A DNA stretch of 64,000 nt from Cepaea nemoralis (Eukaryota > Mollusca > Gastropoda > Stylommatophora > Helicidae), in NCBI GenBank assembly GCA_014155875.1, contig JACEFZ010022425.1, positions 301,001 to 365,000 of the forward strand. Direction: 5' to 3'. Both the position numbers and the translations under genes were made by a program. The notes below the pieces were generated by a model. It had not been told where the DNA came from, made no database searches, and worked only from the letters and a program-made list of their open reading frames with translations. Within the stretch, counting starts at the first letter, position 1. Every line of letters starts with the position of its first letter. Of the stretch, positions 1 to 9,519 are shown piece by piece.

Positions 1-129
1 ATTTGTAACCTTTCGAGAAGACAACGTAATGGGACGAGTACACGATATATTTAAAACTGCGCAAATCGAACATTCGTTGTGACTGAACCAATGATAAAAT
101 ATAAAATCACCTCGATACTTACTCCTTCT

Positions 130-485
130 GTGAAAGAACCATTGTCTCCGTACAATAAAGCAAACCGCATTGATCAATTCCAGTGTGAGTGCCAAGCAAC
201 ATACGTAGGTAAAACGGAAAGATAATTAGCAAATCGAATGCCCGAACATATACCACGTTTGGGATTATGAGTTAATAAATGTTCAGGAAACACTGTGCGG
301 TCAACATGTCATGAAACATCGTAGTCGGCTATCACAGAACATTAGAATCATAGTTAACAAAGAAACGGCATTTAATATACTTTATTAGACGAATTATAAT
401 AATTGCCTGCTCAAATATATCGAGACATTAACGATTATGAGATTCCAGTTGTTTCTTTGCAAAGAGAAAGACTTCATATTTAATC
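130..485 (+). pseudogene. Penelope-like element GIY-YIG endonuclease relic
   Basis: The reading frame gives QFQCECQATYVGKTER followed by a stop, which fits the paired-cysteine plus YVG(K/R)T start of the GIY-YIG domain at the C-terminus of Penelope-like retroelements. The better copy at 5425-6405 has CIYQFTCRCQAFYIGRT at the same place. Downstream the EH(I)P motif (PEHIPRLG) is still readable, then the frame decays with stops and shifts to about 485. No RT domain is attached. Confidence 0.6.
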
Positions 486-844
486 ATTGATTGGTGTGGG
501 GATAACATATTCCACGTTCTAATAATATGTACAATATCTTCTATTTAATATCTACATAAACAGAATATCCAAAAAGGCAAGCCTTGAGAGAAGAGATTAA
601 AAACATTTCGAACTCATTGCTTCTTAGGAAACAACAGATTCACCTACAATAAATGAGCGTTATTTGCAGACGATTAGTGACTTTTTATATCAACGAGGAC
701 AGACTGCAAAATCTCATTAATAAGCTACGTTCAAAATTCAGCAGATACAATATGAATAGCAATACAGCTAAAAGGGAAAAATCAATTCACGTAAGCAGAT
801 CTCCTGGTCCACTCTGGATACTGATAAATAGCACATATCTGAAA
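486..844. other. AT-rich stretch without recognisable content
   Basis: A 64-codon open frame at 653-847 has no recognisable motif and no flanking signals, so it looks like chance. I see nothing else here. Confidence 0.5.
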
Positions 845-1080
845 TAAGTTACAGAATTCAATTATCTTGGAAGTATGATCAAATAAGATGGCAGAATAGA
901 CAGAGATATCGAAATAAGATATGCATAAGCAAGTGCGCTTATATATCATTTATAACCTATACTGAAACATCATAATATACCTACGTCTGCAAAACCACAG
1001 ATAATAAATAACATATTCACACCAACCCTATGCTACCAATGTCAAACTTGGAAATTATTCGAATCACTTTCGCAAAGTCA
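845..1080 (+). pseudogene. LINE relic, region after the RT palm (YLGS motif)
   Basis: Translation gives EFNYLGSMIK, then, after a stop, DGRIDRDIEIRYA and further on NIFTPTLCYQCQTW. These are the conserved YLG(S/T)..I..DG box and the LCY.CQTW box that lie between the RT palm and the C-terminus of RTE/CR1-like non-LTR retrotransposons. A related piece on the plus strand at 33785-34130 has ICYQCHTW. Several stops show it is dead. Confidence 0.6.
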
Positions 1081-1436
1081 ACAACTGTGAGAGCTGCTTC
1101 AGTAGAGTTGTCAATTTAACTATGCGAGACTGAGTAAGACATGGTGTTATCAGGCAGGCAGTGGGATCAACACCTTGTCCCACGTATAATGAAAGGAAAC
1201 GTATTGTTTTCAAAGACAATTTAATAGTTAACAATTTTAAAAATTATTCAGTTTTCATAATTTGATTCATATCATTATCGTTACGCAGCAAGTGCCTTAG
1301 AGAAGCCACCTCCTTACAGAAACCACCCCTCGAACACACGTCAGTCCTCTGCCTCATGAAATGCTATGTCCAGGGTACCTTTGATTTCATGTGTCCAACT
1401 AAGAGTTGCTTGTCCTGTGCTCTGCTTCCGTGAACC
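1081..1436. other. No recognisable feature
   Basis: Only short open frames with no motif. The LINE relic upstream probably decays into this stretch, but I cannot trace it. Confidence 0.4.
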
Positions 1437-1690
1437 TCATTGACACCTTGCGGTCTTAACAGACGATAGTTTGTTACATTGTGCTGCGAAAAGACATAAT
1501 AACTATAACGTAGCGAATGTGACTGATCAGACCAATTCACGCTGTAAATGCCCCTCCACAATGGATGCACGTGACCACATGGTCATCTCCACTATCAAGT
1601 AGTTTCTTTCGTGACACGGACTTCCCTTTAATATGCTTTCTGCGCCACTGTGACGCTGAATTCTTAGTCTTTAGTCATCTTCGATCGTCA
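1437..1690 (-). mobile_element. LINE B 3' end fragment
   Basis: On the minus strand this matches the 3' end of LINE B copy 1 (21515-21680): it encodes a C-terminal tail with SYYVFSQHNVTNYRLLRPQG, parallel to SY.AFLKHNVPNYRLSRRKG in copy 1. It shares the terminal block that reads CTTGACAGACGATAGTTTG on the plus strand. Other pieces of the same 3' end lie at 27854-27985 and 45096-45150. It is 5'-truncated, as expected for target-primed insertion. Confidence 0.65.
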
Positions 1691-1761
1691 AAGTGATTAA
1701 ATGCAAGGAAAGCTGCAATCAACTCAACGGATTCAATAAAACAAACAGTAGATTTGGACCA

Positions 1762-2020
1762 AACCAACATGTGTTAGTTGCATGTCCTTTACAGGACGTC
1801 GCAGTCAACCCAAGCATTTTTAACTGTTTGTGATTTATTGGCAAGTTTACGCTGAGTAGTTTACCATTGCTTTCTGATCGATCGGCACTCACACAATTTC
1901 ATAAATCAACGCAATGCTGTCTGCTTCCAAATGGCCCACAGCTGTGTTTCGAACGTAGTATACGGGATTACGAATTGCGTCCGTAATGACTTCGCCACTG
2001 AGTGGGACAAACAATCAAGT
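1762..2020 (-). mobile_element. SINE J copy 1, tRNA-derived head
   Basis: On the minus strand a tRNA-like head carries an A-box-like AGTGGCGAAGTC and a B-box-like CGTTCGAAAC. The body contains AGAAAGCAATGGTAAACTAC and ends near CTGTAAAGGACATGCAACTAAC. Copies with the same order of parts occur at 6828-7070, 8800-8960 (3' part) and 58115-58495. The A-box, B-box, body and TAAC-type tail are the usual order of a tRNA-derived SINE transcribed by RNA polymerase III. Confidence 0.65.
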
Positions 2021-2124
2021 AAGCGGATACAATATGATGATTTAACAAAGAAACATGGTTGGCTTAAAATGGGAAGCAGGGGGTGTGTAACACCCATGCC
2101 ATACAAGTTGTTAATATAGTGGCT

Positions 2125-2300
2125 TCATTCATTCAGTAGCATGTCCTTTGCAGAACCTCGCTCCCATAACAACCTTCCGGAAAACCTCTCGATCACAAGC
2201 AAGATGTCCCGCGTCTGATACACCCATCTGGAGATCATCCGCCAAATCCTGCACCCATCTTCTCTTTGGCCTTCCTCTTCCTCTCTTCCCAGGCATATAC
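2125..2300 (-). pseudogene. LINE C-terminal relic (GRGRPKRRW motif)
   Basis: Minus-strand translation gives GKRGRGRPKRRWVQDLADD, then DREVFRKVVM and a terminal stop followed by a short (GAAT)n tail. The GR.R.RW plus DR..(W/F)R.. signature is the conserved C-terminus of many LINE ORF2 proteins. The tail of short tandem units marks the retrotransposon 3' end. It is truncated at about 2300, where it meets the Penelope RT fragment. Confidence 0.7.
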
Positions 2301-2337
2301 CCTTCCGTATACCCTTCCGAGGCTACTACTACTATGT

Positions 2338-2592
2338 ACCGCCAACATACAATTCAATTTTCTAACTAAGTCATACCGCCAAATTGACGGAGTGGCCATG
2401 TGGAGTCCTCTTGGTCCTATTCTAGCGGACATCTTCATGGCACACTTAGAAGAAAAGAGATCCTCAGACATCAACAACTTGGCCTTATACTGTCGTTATG
2501 TGGACGATATACTAATTATCACCACAGACGAGCTACAAGCAACATCGTTCCAGGCCACAATGAACAAGATGCATAAAAATATCTCTCTATCT
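2338..2592 (+). pseudogene. Penelope-like element reverse transcriptase fragment
   Basis: The frame reads YRQIDGVAMWSPLGPILADI and then CRYVDDILIIT. The QIDG.AM.SPL(G)P..AD motif and YVDD box are the RT5 palm motifs of Penelope-like elements and their TERT relatives; YVDD lies at 2497-2508. Family members usually have AMGSPLG, so the Trp after AM is a substitution. The fragment starts at the LINE end at about 2300 and stops at the gypsy piece at about 2590, so only the palm remains. Confidence 0.75.
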
Positions 2593-2697
2593 AGAGGCCA
2601 GTGTTGAAGGTTGTACTTCAGCTGTAGGATGTTTACCCTTACGTACTAGTTGTTGACAGACATTACATGAACGACAAAATTGTTTTATGTCATTACA
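2587..2697 (-). pseudogene. Ty3/gypsy integrase zinc-finger remnant
   Basis: In a frame shifted from the gag ORF next to it, the minus strand encodes FCRSCNVCQQLVRKGKHPT, ending at a stop at 2587-2589. C..C followed by CQ and KG is the CC half of the HHCC zinc-binding domain at the start of Ty3/gypsy integrase. It lies directly after the end of gag, so protease, RT and RNase H are missing. The half-finger assignment rests on motif only. Confidence 0.55.
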
Positions 2698-3713
2698 AAA
2701 ACCTGACACATTTCGACACTTTTTTTATCTTTCTTGTCGACTCTATGAAATGGTTTTTCATTGCTCTGATAGCTTTTAGTTTGGTCCTTAACAAAAGAGA
2801 CTATTTCAGAGTCGCTATTGGATGTTTTAAAAATGTCTCTATTTGAGGAAAAATATGCAGAGCCTTTTTTTTCAAATTGTTCTATGGTCTCGATGTCTGA
2901 CTGCTGCAGGAATTTACCGAAAGGAGATGGTATTGTGGATATGACTTTATCCATGGCTATTAAATTTTTAAGTTTTTCAAAATCCTTTCCTATTTTTGAT
3001 GCACTAAGCCATCTATTTAGTACGCTTTGGACATTTGAGACATAATCGATAAAGGTCTCGCTTGGCTTTGGTTTTAAATTGGAAAACTGTACTTGATACC
3101 CAGGGGCATCAAGTAAAAAATGTTGCATTATCCTATCGTGGATGTACTGATAGTTAGATCTAAGGTCAGTTGGTATTGATTCTATCACTTTAAGGGGCTC
3201 TCCACTTAAGTTCTTCATGTAGATCATGGCCCACATATCGATTGGTACTTGGTGGTATTTCAGTTGATATTCGACATTTTCTGTCCAGGCTGATATGGAA
3301 TCTTCTTTACAAAATGGCTTAATAATGTTTTTGTACTTATTAAATTTTTTTTCTTCTTGCTGACTTTTTAGTTTTGTAGCGGAGATCTCTAAGTGTGAAT
3401 CTACATCCATACCTTTCATCTTTAACTGTGTCTCTGATTCTACCTGTATTTGTTTTTCTTTCACCCTTGCCATTTCATCTATCTCTTTTTGCTTTAATTC
3501 TCTCTCCTGATCTAATTGTTTTTGTTTTAATTCTAATTCTTTTTGTTTAATCTCCTTATCATGCTCTAATTGTTTCTGCTTAATCTCCTTATCTTGTTCT
3601 AATTGCTTTTGTTTAATCTCTTTATCATGATTTCTTTCTCGAGCACGTTCATCTCTTTCAGCATCTTTTGCTTCCTTAAATTTTTTATCAGCATACTGCT
3701 CTAAGTCCTTATA
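2685..3713 (-). pseudogene. gag: Ty3/gypsy gag relic
   Basis: An uninterrupted minus-strand frame of about 343 codons. The first ~85 residues form a charged coiled coil built on repeats of KEIKQKQLE. The rest is a capsid-like domain with FNKYKNIIKPFCKEDSISAW, LSGEPLKVIES and YIDYVS-type blocks, similar to gag-like ORFs of invertebrate Ty3/gypsy elements. The frame opens after a stop with no in-frame ATG until residue ~81 (3473), so the true start is lost or lies upstream. The CCHC knuckle is not visible: the frame ends CQVFVMT, at a deletion that joins it to integrase sequence. Confidence 0.7.
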
Positions 3714-4779
3714 TTAGATATGTTATGTTTTTAAATCCCTGAGTACAAAAAAAAATTATACTCTTAGATTATTACCTGACAAACCGATCACAAACAATAT
3801 GCTAATACATCACACGCTGAAAAAGAGATGCATTATTAATCATATTGCATGCAAAATCATTTGGGTATACTCATCTTAACATTCCAGATCAATCAGTAAA
3901 ATCGTTTGGCACTTCAAGTCCAATCGTCTGGCAATACCAAATACAGCTTGCGTTATGCTTATGACCAGCTGTTGTTCTCCCTGGTTATCAAGAGCATCAA
4001 CAATTAATCACTTGTAAACGATATATAATTCTAGACAATTTTGTACAATCACATGCCCCAGGACAATACAATGTGGTGTAATTAATAATAAATGTCACTG
4101 TCCTGTCTTCGTTCCCTAACTCTAGCTGTTTAATTTATGGAAGTGTTGTGCAGACTGCGTCTTATTTGCATAGCAAAAGTAGTGCCATCGCGACGGTAAG
4201 AAATAGAAAAAATATATAAATAATTAAATAAATGCTTTGAAATAAATATAAAGGTAATAATAATGTTAAAATAAATAAATATATTCAATAATTAACTAAT
4301 ATAAACAAATAATATTTGATATAAGCCAACGATTCAGGCGAGCAGCCGCTTTGCGATTTGTAAACAATCAGTCGCTGATTGCAAATGGCGTAACGCAGCT
4401 GTTTGTCAGTCGCGATACGTCACCGGCGCAGCGCTATTTTTAGATTGGAAAAATCGATATTTTTCTCGGCTCATTTTTGTGTATCGCTCCGCCGTGAATC
4501 ATATTTGACAAATATTCATAAATAACTAAGTAATTACAGAAATAAATGATACAAAACTATAATAATAATACTTACAAATCAGAAGAAAACATGTTCATAA
4601 GCACAAAACAATTCAATAAGCATAAATAAACATACCTTGGTCACGATGGGAACAGCTCGCACTTTGTTCTGTCTGCACACGCCATTATCACTAACATAAA
4701 TTAAACCCTGTGATTATCTAGCCGTAATACTACTTAGAGCCGTGGGTGAGTGTTTTAGCTTGAACAATTGTCCAAGCTA
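3714..4779 (-). other. Probable gypsy untranslated leader, AT-rich
   Basis: About 1.07 kb without a coherent frame lies between gag and the primer-binding site. It includes A/T-rich runs (4200-4330) and a short GC-richer patch at 4330-4500. Position makes it the leader of the gypsy element; nothing in it is diagnostic. Confidence 0.4.
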
Positions 4780-4793
4780 CACTTCTGACACCA
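4780..4793 (-). promoter_or_regulatory. Candidate tRNA-Leu-type primer-binding site of the gypsy element
   Basis: The minus strand reads TGGTGTCAGAAGTG. It begins with the TGG that pairs with the CCA end of a tRNA primer, and matches the PBS seen in several metazoan Ty3/gypsy elements thought to use tRNA-Leu. It is correctly placed 5' of gag and directly after the probable LTR. The tRNA identity is from memory of related elements. Confidence 0.55.
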
Positions 4794-5400
4794 CTTTATC
4801 CTAGCCTGTCATCAACCGATGTCACAGGCATTCCGGGATAACTTCTCTCGCACCACACAAAAAGACTTGTTAGTCGTATGAGAGAAATTGATTACACATT
4901 TTATTGCCACTGGCTCTTTGCATCACATCAATGTACAACAAACAGTCGCTAACAAATCACACAAGAATAAATGCACAGAATTGCCTATCACTAGTCGTTT
5001 CCTAACCCTGTTGCTAATCTATCTACTCGGCTAACGAAATAAGCATCGACGCTAAGCGATGCGTTCACTACGAAGTCTGTGTCCCGTCTGATCATTCCTC
5101 CCGTGCTGTTTACACAGTACGCGGAAGGACTTGGGGCGCACTACGGCTTTTGCGTGCGGCATCACCCAGCACGCTAGAGTAGTGGCCTCTCTTGAGTTTC
5201 AGTTTAGTTCTCCATGTCTATCACGTTGGCGTGATCATGCCGTGACCAGAGTGCTTACTCTCTGGTTGACACCTCCGTGTCCCATGAGAGAACTATTTAA
5301 TAGTTCCCCTTCTTATTTATTCCCTACACCTATCCTGCCCTCATGTAGGGGCACTGGGTTACCTCTATTCTACTTGAGGTAGACCACTCTTTCAGGGTGG
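4794..5400 (-). mobile_element. Probable gypsy 5' LTR
   Basis: On the minus strand this ~600-bp region precedes the PBS and contains an AATAAA signal (GGCAATAAAATGTG) about 110 bp from the PBS-proximal end, as expected for the R region of an LTR. The outer boundary is not defined: I see no clear TG start before the Penelope element begins at about 5425, and the matching 3' LTR is not in the window. Confidence 0.4.
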
Positions 5401-5424
5401 TCTTCATTCCTATATAACTGAGTC

Positions 5425-6405
5425 TTTGACACTGAAGCGTTCCCGTTCCTAGATATTCTAATGAGACGTAGAGCAGACGGCACAATTCAAAGATCGGTGT
5501 ATCGCAAAGGAACATGGACTGGCCAATATCTAAATTTTCAGAGCTTCACACCTGTCCAGTATAAACGGGGCTTAGTACGGACCCTGTTTGGCAGTGCTAG
5601 AAAGATATGCACCCAGGACACACTGACAGAGGAATTTGAAACCCTGAAGAATGTCTTAAACCTGAATGGGTACTCCACAGGATTTATAAAGCGCCACTGC
5701 CAACAGCCCAAACCAAAACCAGACGTAACTACAGTCCCTAAGCTCAAGGTATTCATCCAGCTAACCTTTCGAGGGGATGACATAATGCAACGTCTATAAG
5801 ACCGACTTACTACAGCAGTAGGCCGAACATTCTGTGCTGCAACTCCAGTCATTAGAAATAACACCGTACCGATTCCTACACCAGCAGTCACAGAGCCTGT
5901 TCCTCTGTACGCCACAAACAATTGTATTTACCAATTCACATGTAGATGCCAGGCCTTCTACATTGGTAGAACAGAGAGACAGCTTAACAAACGAGTGTCA
6001 GAACACATATCTCAATGGGTCAACAAGATACAACACACAGGAAATGCTAGCTCCCGGCGTCTTCAATTGGTAGGCACATTGTCGAAAATGGCCATATGGT
6101 GGACAGATATACTGCCTTTCGCGTGTTGTTTAACACACAAAATACTCGCTTGTTAAAGTTTGCAGAAGCAATTATGATCAATCAACGCAATCCAGAATTG
6201 TGCAAACAGAAAGACATGTTAGTCAGCTTAAAATTACCGTGGTAGATAATTGACATTACTGTGCGAATATGTGTATATTTCAACTTGAAGGATTTATCTA
6301 GTTAATTCACGAAAGTTGTGTGATTTCTGCAGTATTTACCTGACGAGATGCGGCGAAATATGCCAGGCAATAAATCGTGCAATCTATTGTTTGTGTCTTC
6401 GTTAT
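5425..6405 (+). pseudogene. Penelope-like element copy 1: connector and GIY-YIG endonuclease
   Basis: The frame starts inside the RT thumb/connector (PFLDILMRRRADGTIQRSVY, then WTGQYLNF and QYKRGLVRTL), blocks typical of Penelope-like proteins. One stop interrupts at about 5797-5799. The same frame then continues into CIYQFTCRCQAFYIGRT, the GIY-YIG domain with its paired cysteines, and KRVSEHISQW. A 25-bp deletion near 6050, relative to the copy at 7379-7871, shifts the frame, so the domain end is lost. A homologous 3' UTR runs to about 6405. The RT fingers and palm are missing upstream. Confidence 0.8.
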
Positions 6406-6827
6406 TCACATATACCCTTCCATTATTGTTCTCTCCAAACTTTCGTGACGTTTCAAGTGACCCATTTATTATAACGCAATGATATCATGTCTGCGATATA
6501 TATGTCCATGGCAGATACCAGAAGCCGCTTAAGACGTTTAATTCACTTAATCAGTTAAGCTTGTTGACAACATCTCCATAGAAGGTGTCCGCAAATTGAG
6601 AATGGACGCCGATCTAGTTTTCTCTGCTCTGTATATGTTGGAGACGTCAGCAACATTTGTTTAAACTCTCATTTTACAAGTTCCAAGATTACGTTTATCA
6701 GTATATCATGTCTTGAGTATACTAAACATGTGGTATTTTGTCCTGCTGTGTCCTGTGAGGATTGTTAGGATTGTTACTGGTTCTTTTCATCTGAGTTGCT
6801 CAAATGCAACATCTTTCTGGTTTCCTG
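6405..6827. other. No recognisable feature
   Basis: Unique-looking sequence between Penelope copy 1 and SINE J copy 2; short frames only. Confidence 0.4.
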
Positions 6828-7070
6828 TCAGATCCGTGGCCATGGTGTTACGGACGCAGTTTATGATCTTGCATACCTCCGTTCGAAACGCAGCAGAGGG
6901 AGATTTGTCAGCAAACCGCCCTGCGTTGGTTTTTTAAGAAACGGTATGGGTGCCGGTCGTTCAGAAAGCAACGGCAAACTACTGAACGTAAACTTACTTA
7001 AACAGCAAATACATTCTGGTGTTGACTGTGACATCCTGTAAAGGATATACAACTAATATTTTTTTTTTTA
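6828..7070 (+). mobile_element. SINE J copy 2, tRNA-derived head
   Basis: The best-preserved head of the family: A-box-like CGTGGCCATGGTGTTACGG and B-box-like CGTTCGAAAC lie about 40 bp apart. The body follows with GAAAGCAACGGCAAACTAC at about 6965-6983, and the 3' end reads ATCCTGTAAAGGATATACAACTAA, then T-rich sequence. No significant frame. The 19-bp GAAAGCAACGGCAAACTAC also occurs near the 5' end of LINE A copy 3 (about 33265-33283, minus). Confidence 0.7.
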
Positions 7071-7294
7071 ACTGGTTGCCTGGATATTTTGATTTCCACT
7101 TGGACTATAATTGCTGCTTATACATCTCTGGGCATTACCATCGATTATATTTATATCATGTTTCGGTAAACTTCCACCTGTGTCGTTTAGTATTGCCGCA
7201 TACCTCAGTTCTCACTCAATGACGTCTGTCAGTCAAGTAGTCAAACGATCTCTTGTCGCGTCATTTGGAGACGTTAGTATATGGTGCTAGCCTC

Positions 7295-7378
7295 AAATGT
7301 GTTAAATCACTCCTCTTATGTTGTACATCAATACTCATATGTTTTGAATCAATCCTCGTATGTTCTTGATAAATCCTC
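7295..7378. repeat. 21-bp minisatellite, left part
   Basis: About four units of the consensus AATCCTCATATGTTTTAAATC. The same array resumes at 7872-8236, beyond an inserted Penelope fragment. Confidence 0.75.
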
Positions 7379-7871
7379 GTGTCAGAACACATACCTCAAT
7401 GGGTCAACAAGATACAACACACAGGAGATGCTAGCCTCGTGGGGCCGACACATCGGAAGCTCCCGGCGTCTTCAATCGATAGGCACATTGTCGAAAATGG
7501 CCATGTGGTGGACAGAGGCACTGCATTTCGCGTGTTGTTTAACACACAAAATACTCGCTTGTTAAAATTTGCAGAAGCAATTATGATCTATCAACGCAAG
7601 CCAGAATTGTGTAAACAAAAAGACAACATGTCTTTTTGTTTACACAATTCTGGCTTGCGTTGATAGATCATAATTGCTTCTGCAAAGTCAGCTTAAAATT
7701 ACCGTGGTAGATAAGTGACATTACTGTGCGAATATGTGTATATTTCAACTTGAAGGATTTATCTAGTTAATTCACGAAAGTTGTGTGATTTCTCCAGTAT
7801 GTACCTGACGAGATGCAGCGAAATATGCCAGGCAATAAATCGTGCAATCTTTTGGTTGTGTCTTCGTTATT
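7379..7871 (+). pseudogene. Penelope-like element copy 2, 3' fragment inside a minisatellite
   Basis: The frame opens in the middle of the GIY-YIG domain (SEHIPQWVNKIQHTGDAS) and continues with SSIDRHIVENGHVVDRGTAF and LLKFAEAIMIYQRKPELC. This is the C-terminal part of the domain that is frameshifted in copy 1. The coding end is followed by an inverted duplication at 7568-7686. A 3' UTR homologous to copy 1 then ends near 7870. The copy is 5'-truncated and bounded on both sides by 21-bp repeat units. Confidence 0.8.
7568..7686. repeat. Perfect 58-bp inverted repeat with 3-nt spacer
   Basis: Positions 7568-7625 and 7629-7686 are exact reverse complements over 58 bp, separated by ACA. The left arm is the genuine end of the Penelope coding region; the right arm is a fold-back copy absent from copy 1, where the 3' UTR (GTCAGCTTAAAATTACC) follows directly. 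Confidence 0.95.
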
Positions 7872-8236
7872 TAAAATCCTCCTGTGTTTTAAATCAATCC
7901 TCATATGTTTTACATTAATCCTCAAATGTTTGAAGTCAATCCTCGTATGCTTTAAATCAATCTCATATGTTTTACATGAATCCTGATATGTTTTATATCA
8001 ATCATCCTATGTTTACATCAATCTTCATATGCTGTAAATCAATTCTCATTTGTTTAAACAATTCCTCATATGTTTGAAGTCAATCCTCGCATGTTTTAAA
8101 CCAATCCTCATATGTTTTAAATCACTCCTCATATGTTTTAAATCAATTCGCATGTTTTAAATACCTCATCATACGTTTCAAATCAATTCTCGTATGTTTT
8201 AAATCAATTCTCGTATGTTTTTAATAGATCATCGCT
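7872..8236. repeat. 21-bp minisatellite, right part
   Basis: About 17 units of roughly 21 bp, consensus AATCCTCATATGTTTTAAATC, with point changes and occasional 1-bp indels. Continues the array at 7295-7378. Confidence 0.85.
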
Positions 8237-8539
8237 CGATGAGTTAGCCATGGTGACGAAGTGGCCGGACGCTCGCCTGTCGACACTGTGGTCTTGAGGT
8301 CAATCAACAAAGGGGCAAATAAGAATTTAAAACAAAAAACAACAACAACATTGAACTGGATTGTCATGTCGATCCAGCATAAAACGGCTACCAGGTATTA
8401 TCTTGGGAAGTAAAAGCCGCGGACGTAACACTGACCACATCAATGCTGACCCACCGAATGCCGACTGGCCATTAAAAATATGGGCCTATGTCCGTGGGCG
8501 ACTGTGGTGTAGTGTTGCCTATCTCGATTCGCAACACCG

Positions 8540-8765
8540 CATACCAAGCTGGAAATCCCGCATACCGCACTGGAAATCCGGCATACCGCACTGGAAATCC
8601 CGCATACCGCACTGGAAATCCGGCATACCGCACTGGAAATCCGGCATACCGCACTGGAAATCCGGCATACCGCACTGGAAATCCGGCATACCACACTGGA
8701 AATCCGGCATACCACACTGGAAATCCGGCATACCGCACTGGAAATCCCGCATACCGCGCTGGAAT
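8540..8765. repeat. Second 21-bp minisatellite
   Basis: About 11 units of CATACCGCACTGGAAATCCSG, differing mainly at one C/G position and a few C/T positions. Because 21 is a multiple of three and no frame holds a stop, the array appears open in several frames on both strands (for example YRTGNPA on plus, FPVRYAG on minus). I read these as repeat artefacts, not genes. Confidence 0.9.
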
Positions 8766-8799
8766 TGAAGCTGTTGGCATTTTGGAATCATGCCGCTTT

Positions 8800-8960
8800 G
8801 TGTTGATTCTTAACATTGGCATTAACATTGGTCGTTCTGAAAGCAACAGCAAACTACTCAAAGTGAAAATGGTTAATAAATAAACAAACAGTCCAGAAAT
8901 GCTGGAGTCGATTGAGACGTCCTGTAATTGACATGCAACTATTTTTAATTCTTAACCTTA
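8800..8960 (+). mobile_element. SINE J copy 3, 3' part
   Basis: Contains GAAAGCAACAGCAAACTAC and ends with GACGTCCTGTAATTGACATGCAACTA, matching the body and 3' end of SINE J. The tRNA-like head is not recognisable here; the 21-bp minisatellite lies where it would be. Confidence 0.55.
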
Positions 8961-9070
8961 TTCCCAATGAGCATCGAGTCATGTACAGGTGTCCATACTT
9001 ATTCTCATCTCTCGTTATTTTCAATATCACTCTTACTTACTAGTTAATTTCGTGGTATACTTTTTAGGCA

Positions 9071-9492
9071 TAGATTACCTGTCTCTGGAGCGGTCTGGGC
9101 TGGCAAAGATTAGTTTCAATTTCGTACCAGGGCATGCGGGTGTATAAGGAAATGAGCAGACTGACAGGCTGCTGGTAGGGTTACTGTGGAAGGCGGACTA
9201 TCCATGGACCAGGCAGACATTCTGAATGCTCTACGAGAAGTAAGACTTTTGCGAGAACCAAGTGATGACTGTGAATTTACAACCATGGTCAGGCTGCGAG
9301 AACAGCAAGTTAAAATATGTGTGGCCAAACAAGAACAATACATAGAAAGCCAAAGAATAGTAATAAACCAACACAGAACTGGTGTTGTGAGACGCTACAC
9401 GCCGCGTGATTTTCTGAGGAGGGGATCCGAGCACTTATGGACCTAATGATTCGATGTGCAATGAGGATGATCTGTCGACTAACTAACTAAGA
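9071..9492 (+). pseudogene. LINE G 3' fragment: end of RNase H domain and C-terminus
   Basis: Translation gives SFNFVPGHAGV, stop, GNEQTDRLL, the C-terminal PGHxGVxGNExAD.LA motif of RNase H. After a frameshift it continues as GGLSMDQADILNALREVRLL and ends RRGSEHLWT at 9446. Homologous C-termini lie at 40535-40880 (plus) and 34985-36110 (minus). A short TAAC repeat at about 9477-9490 marks the 3' end. Confidence 0.7.
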
Positions 9493-9519
9493 TTAACTGT
9501 ATAATGGATAGATTTGACT

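Noticed and set aside
7872..8236. CRISPR-like array
   Set aside because: Units are contiguous without spacers and diverge in every position; eukaryotic context.
8440..8883. Overlapping frames of 90-135 codons on both strands
   Set aside because: All are translations of one 21-bp tandem array; openness follows from the period.
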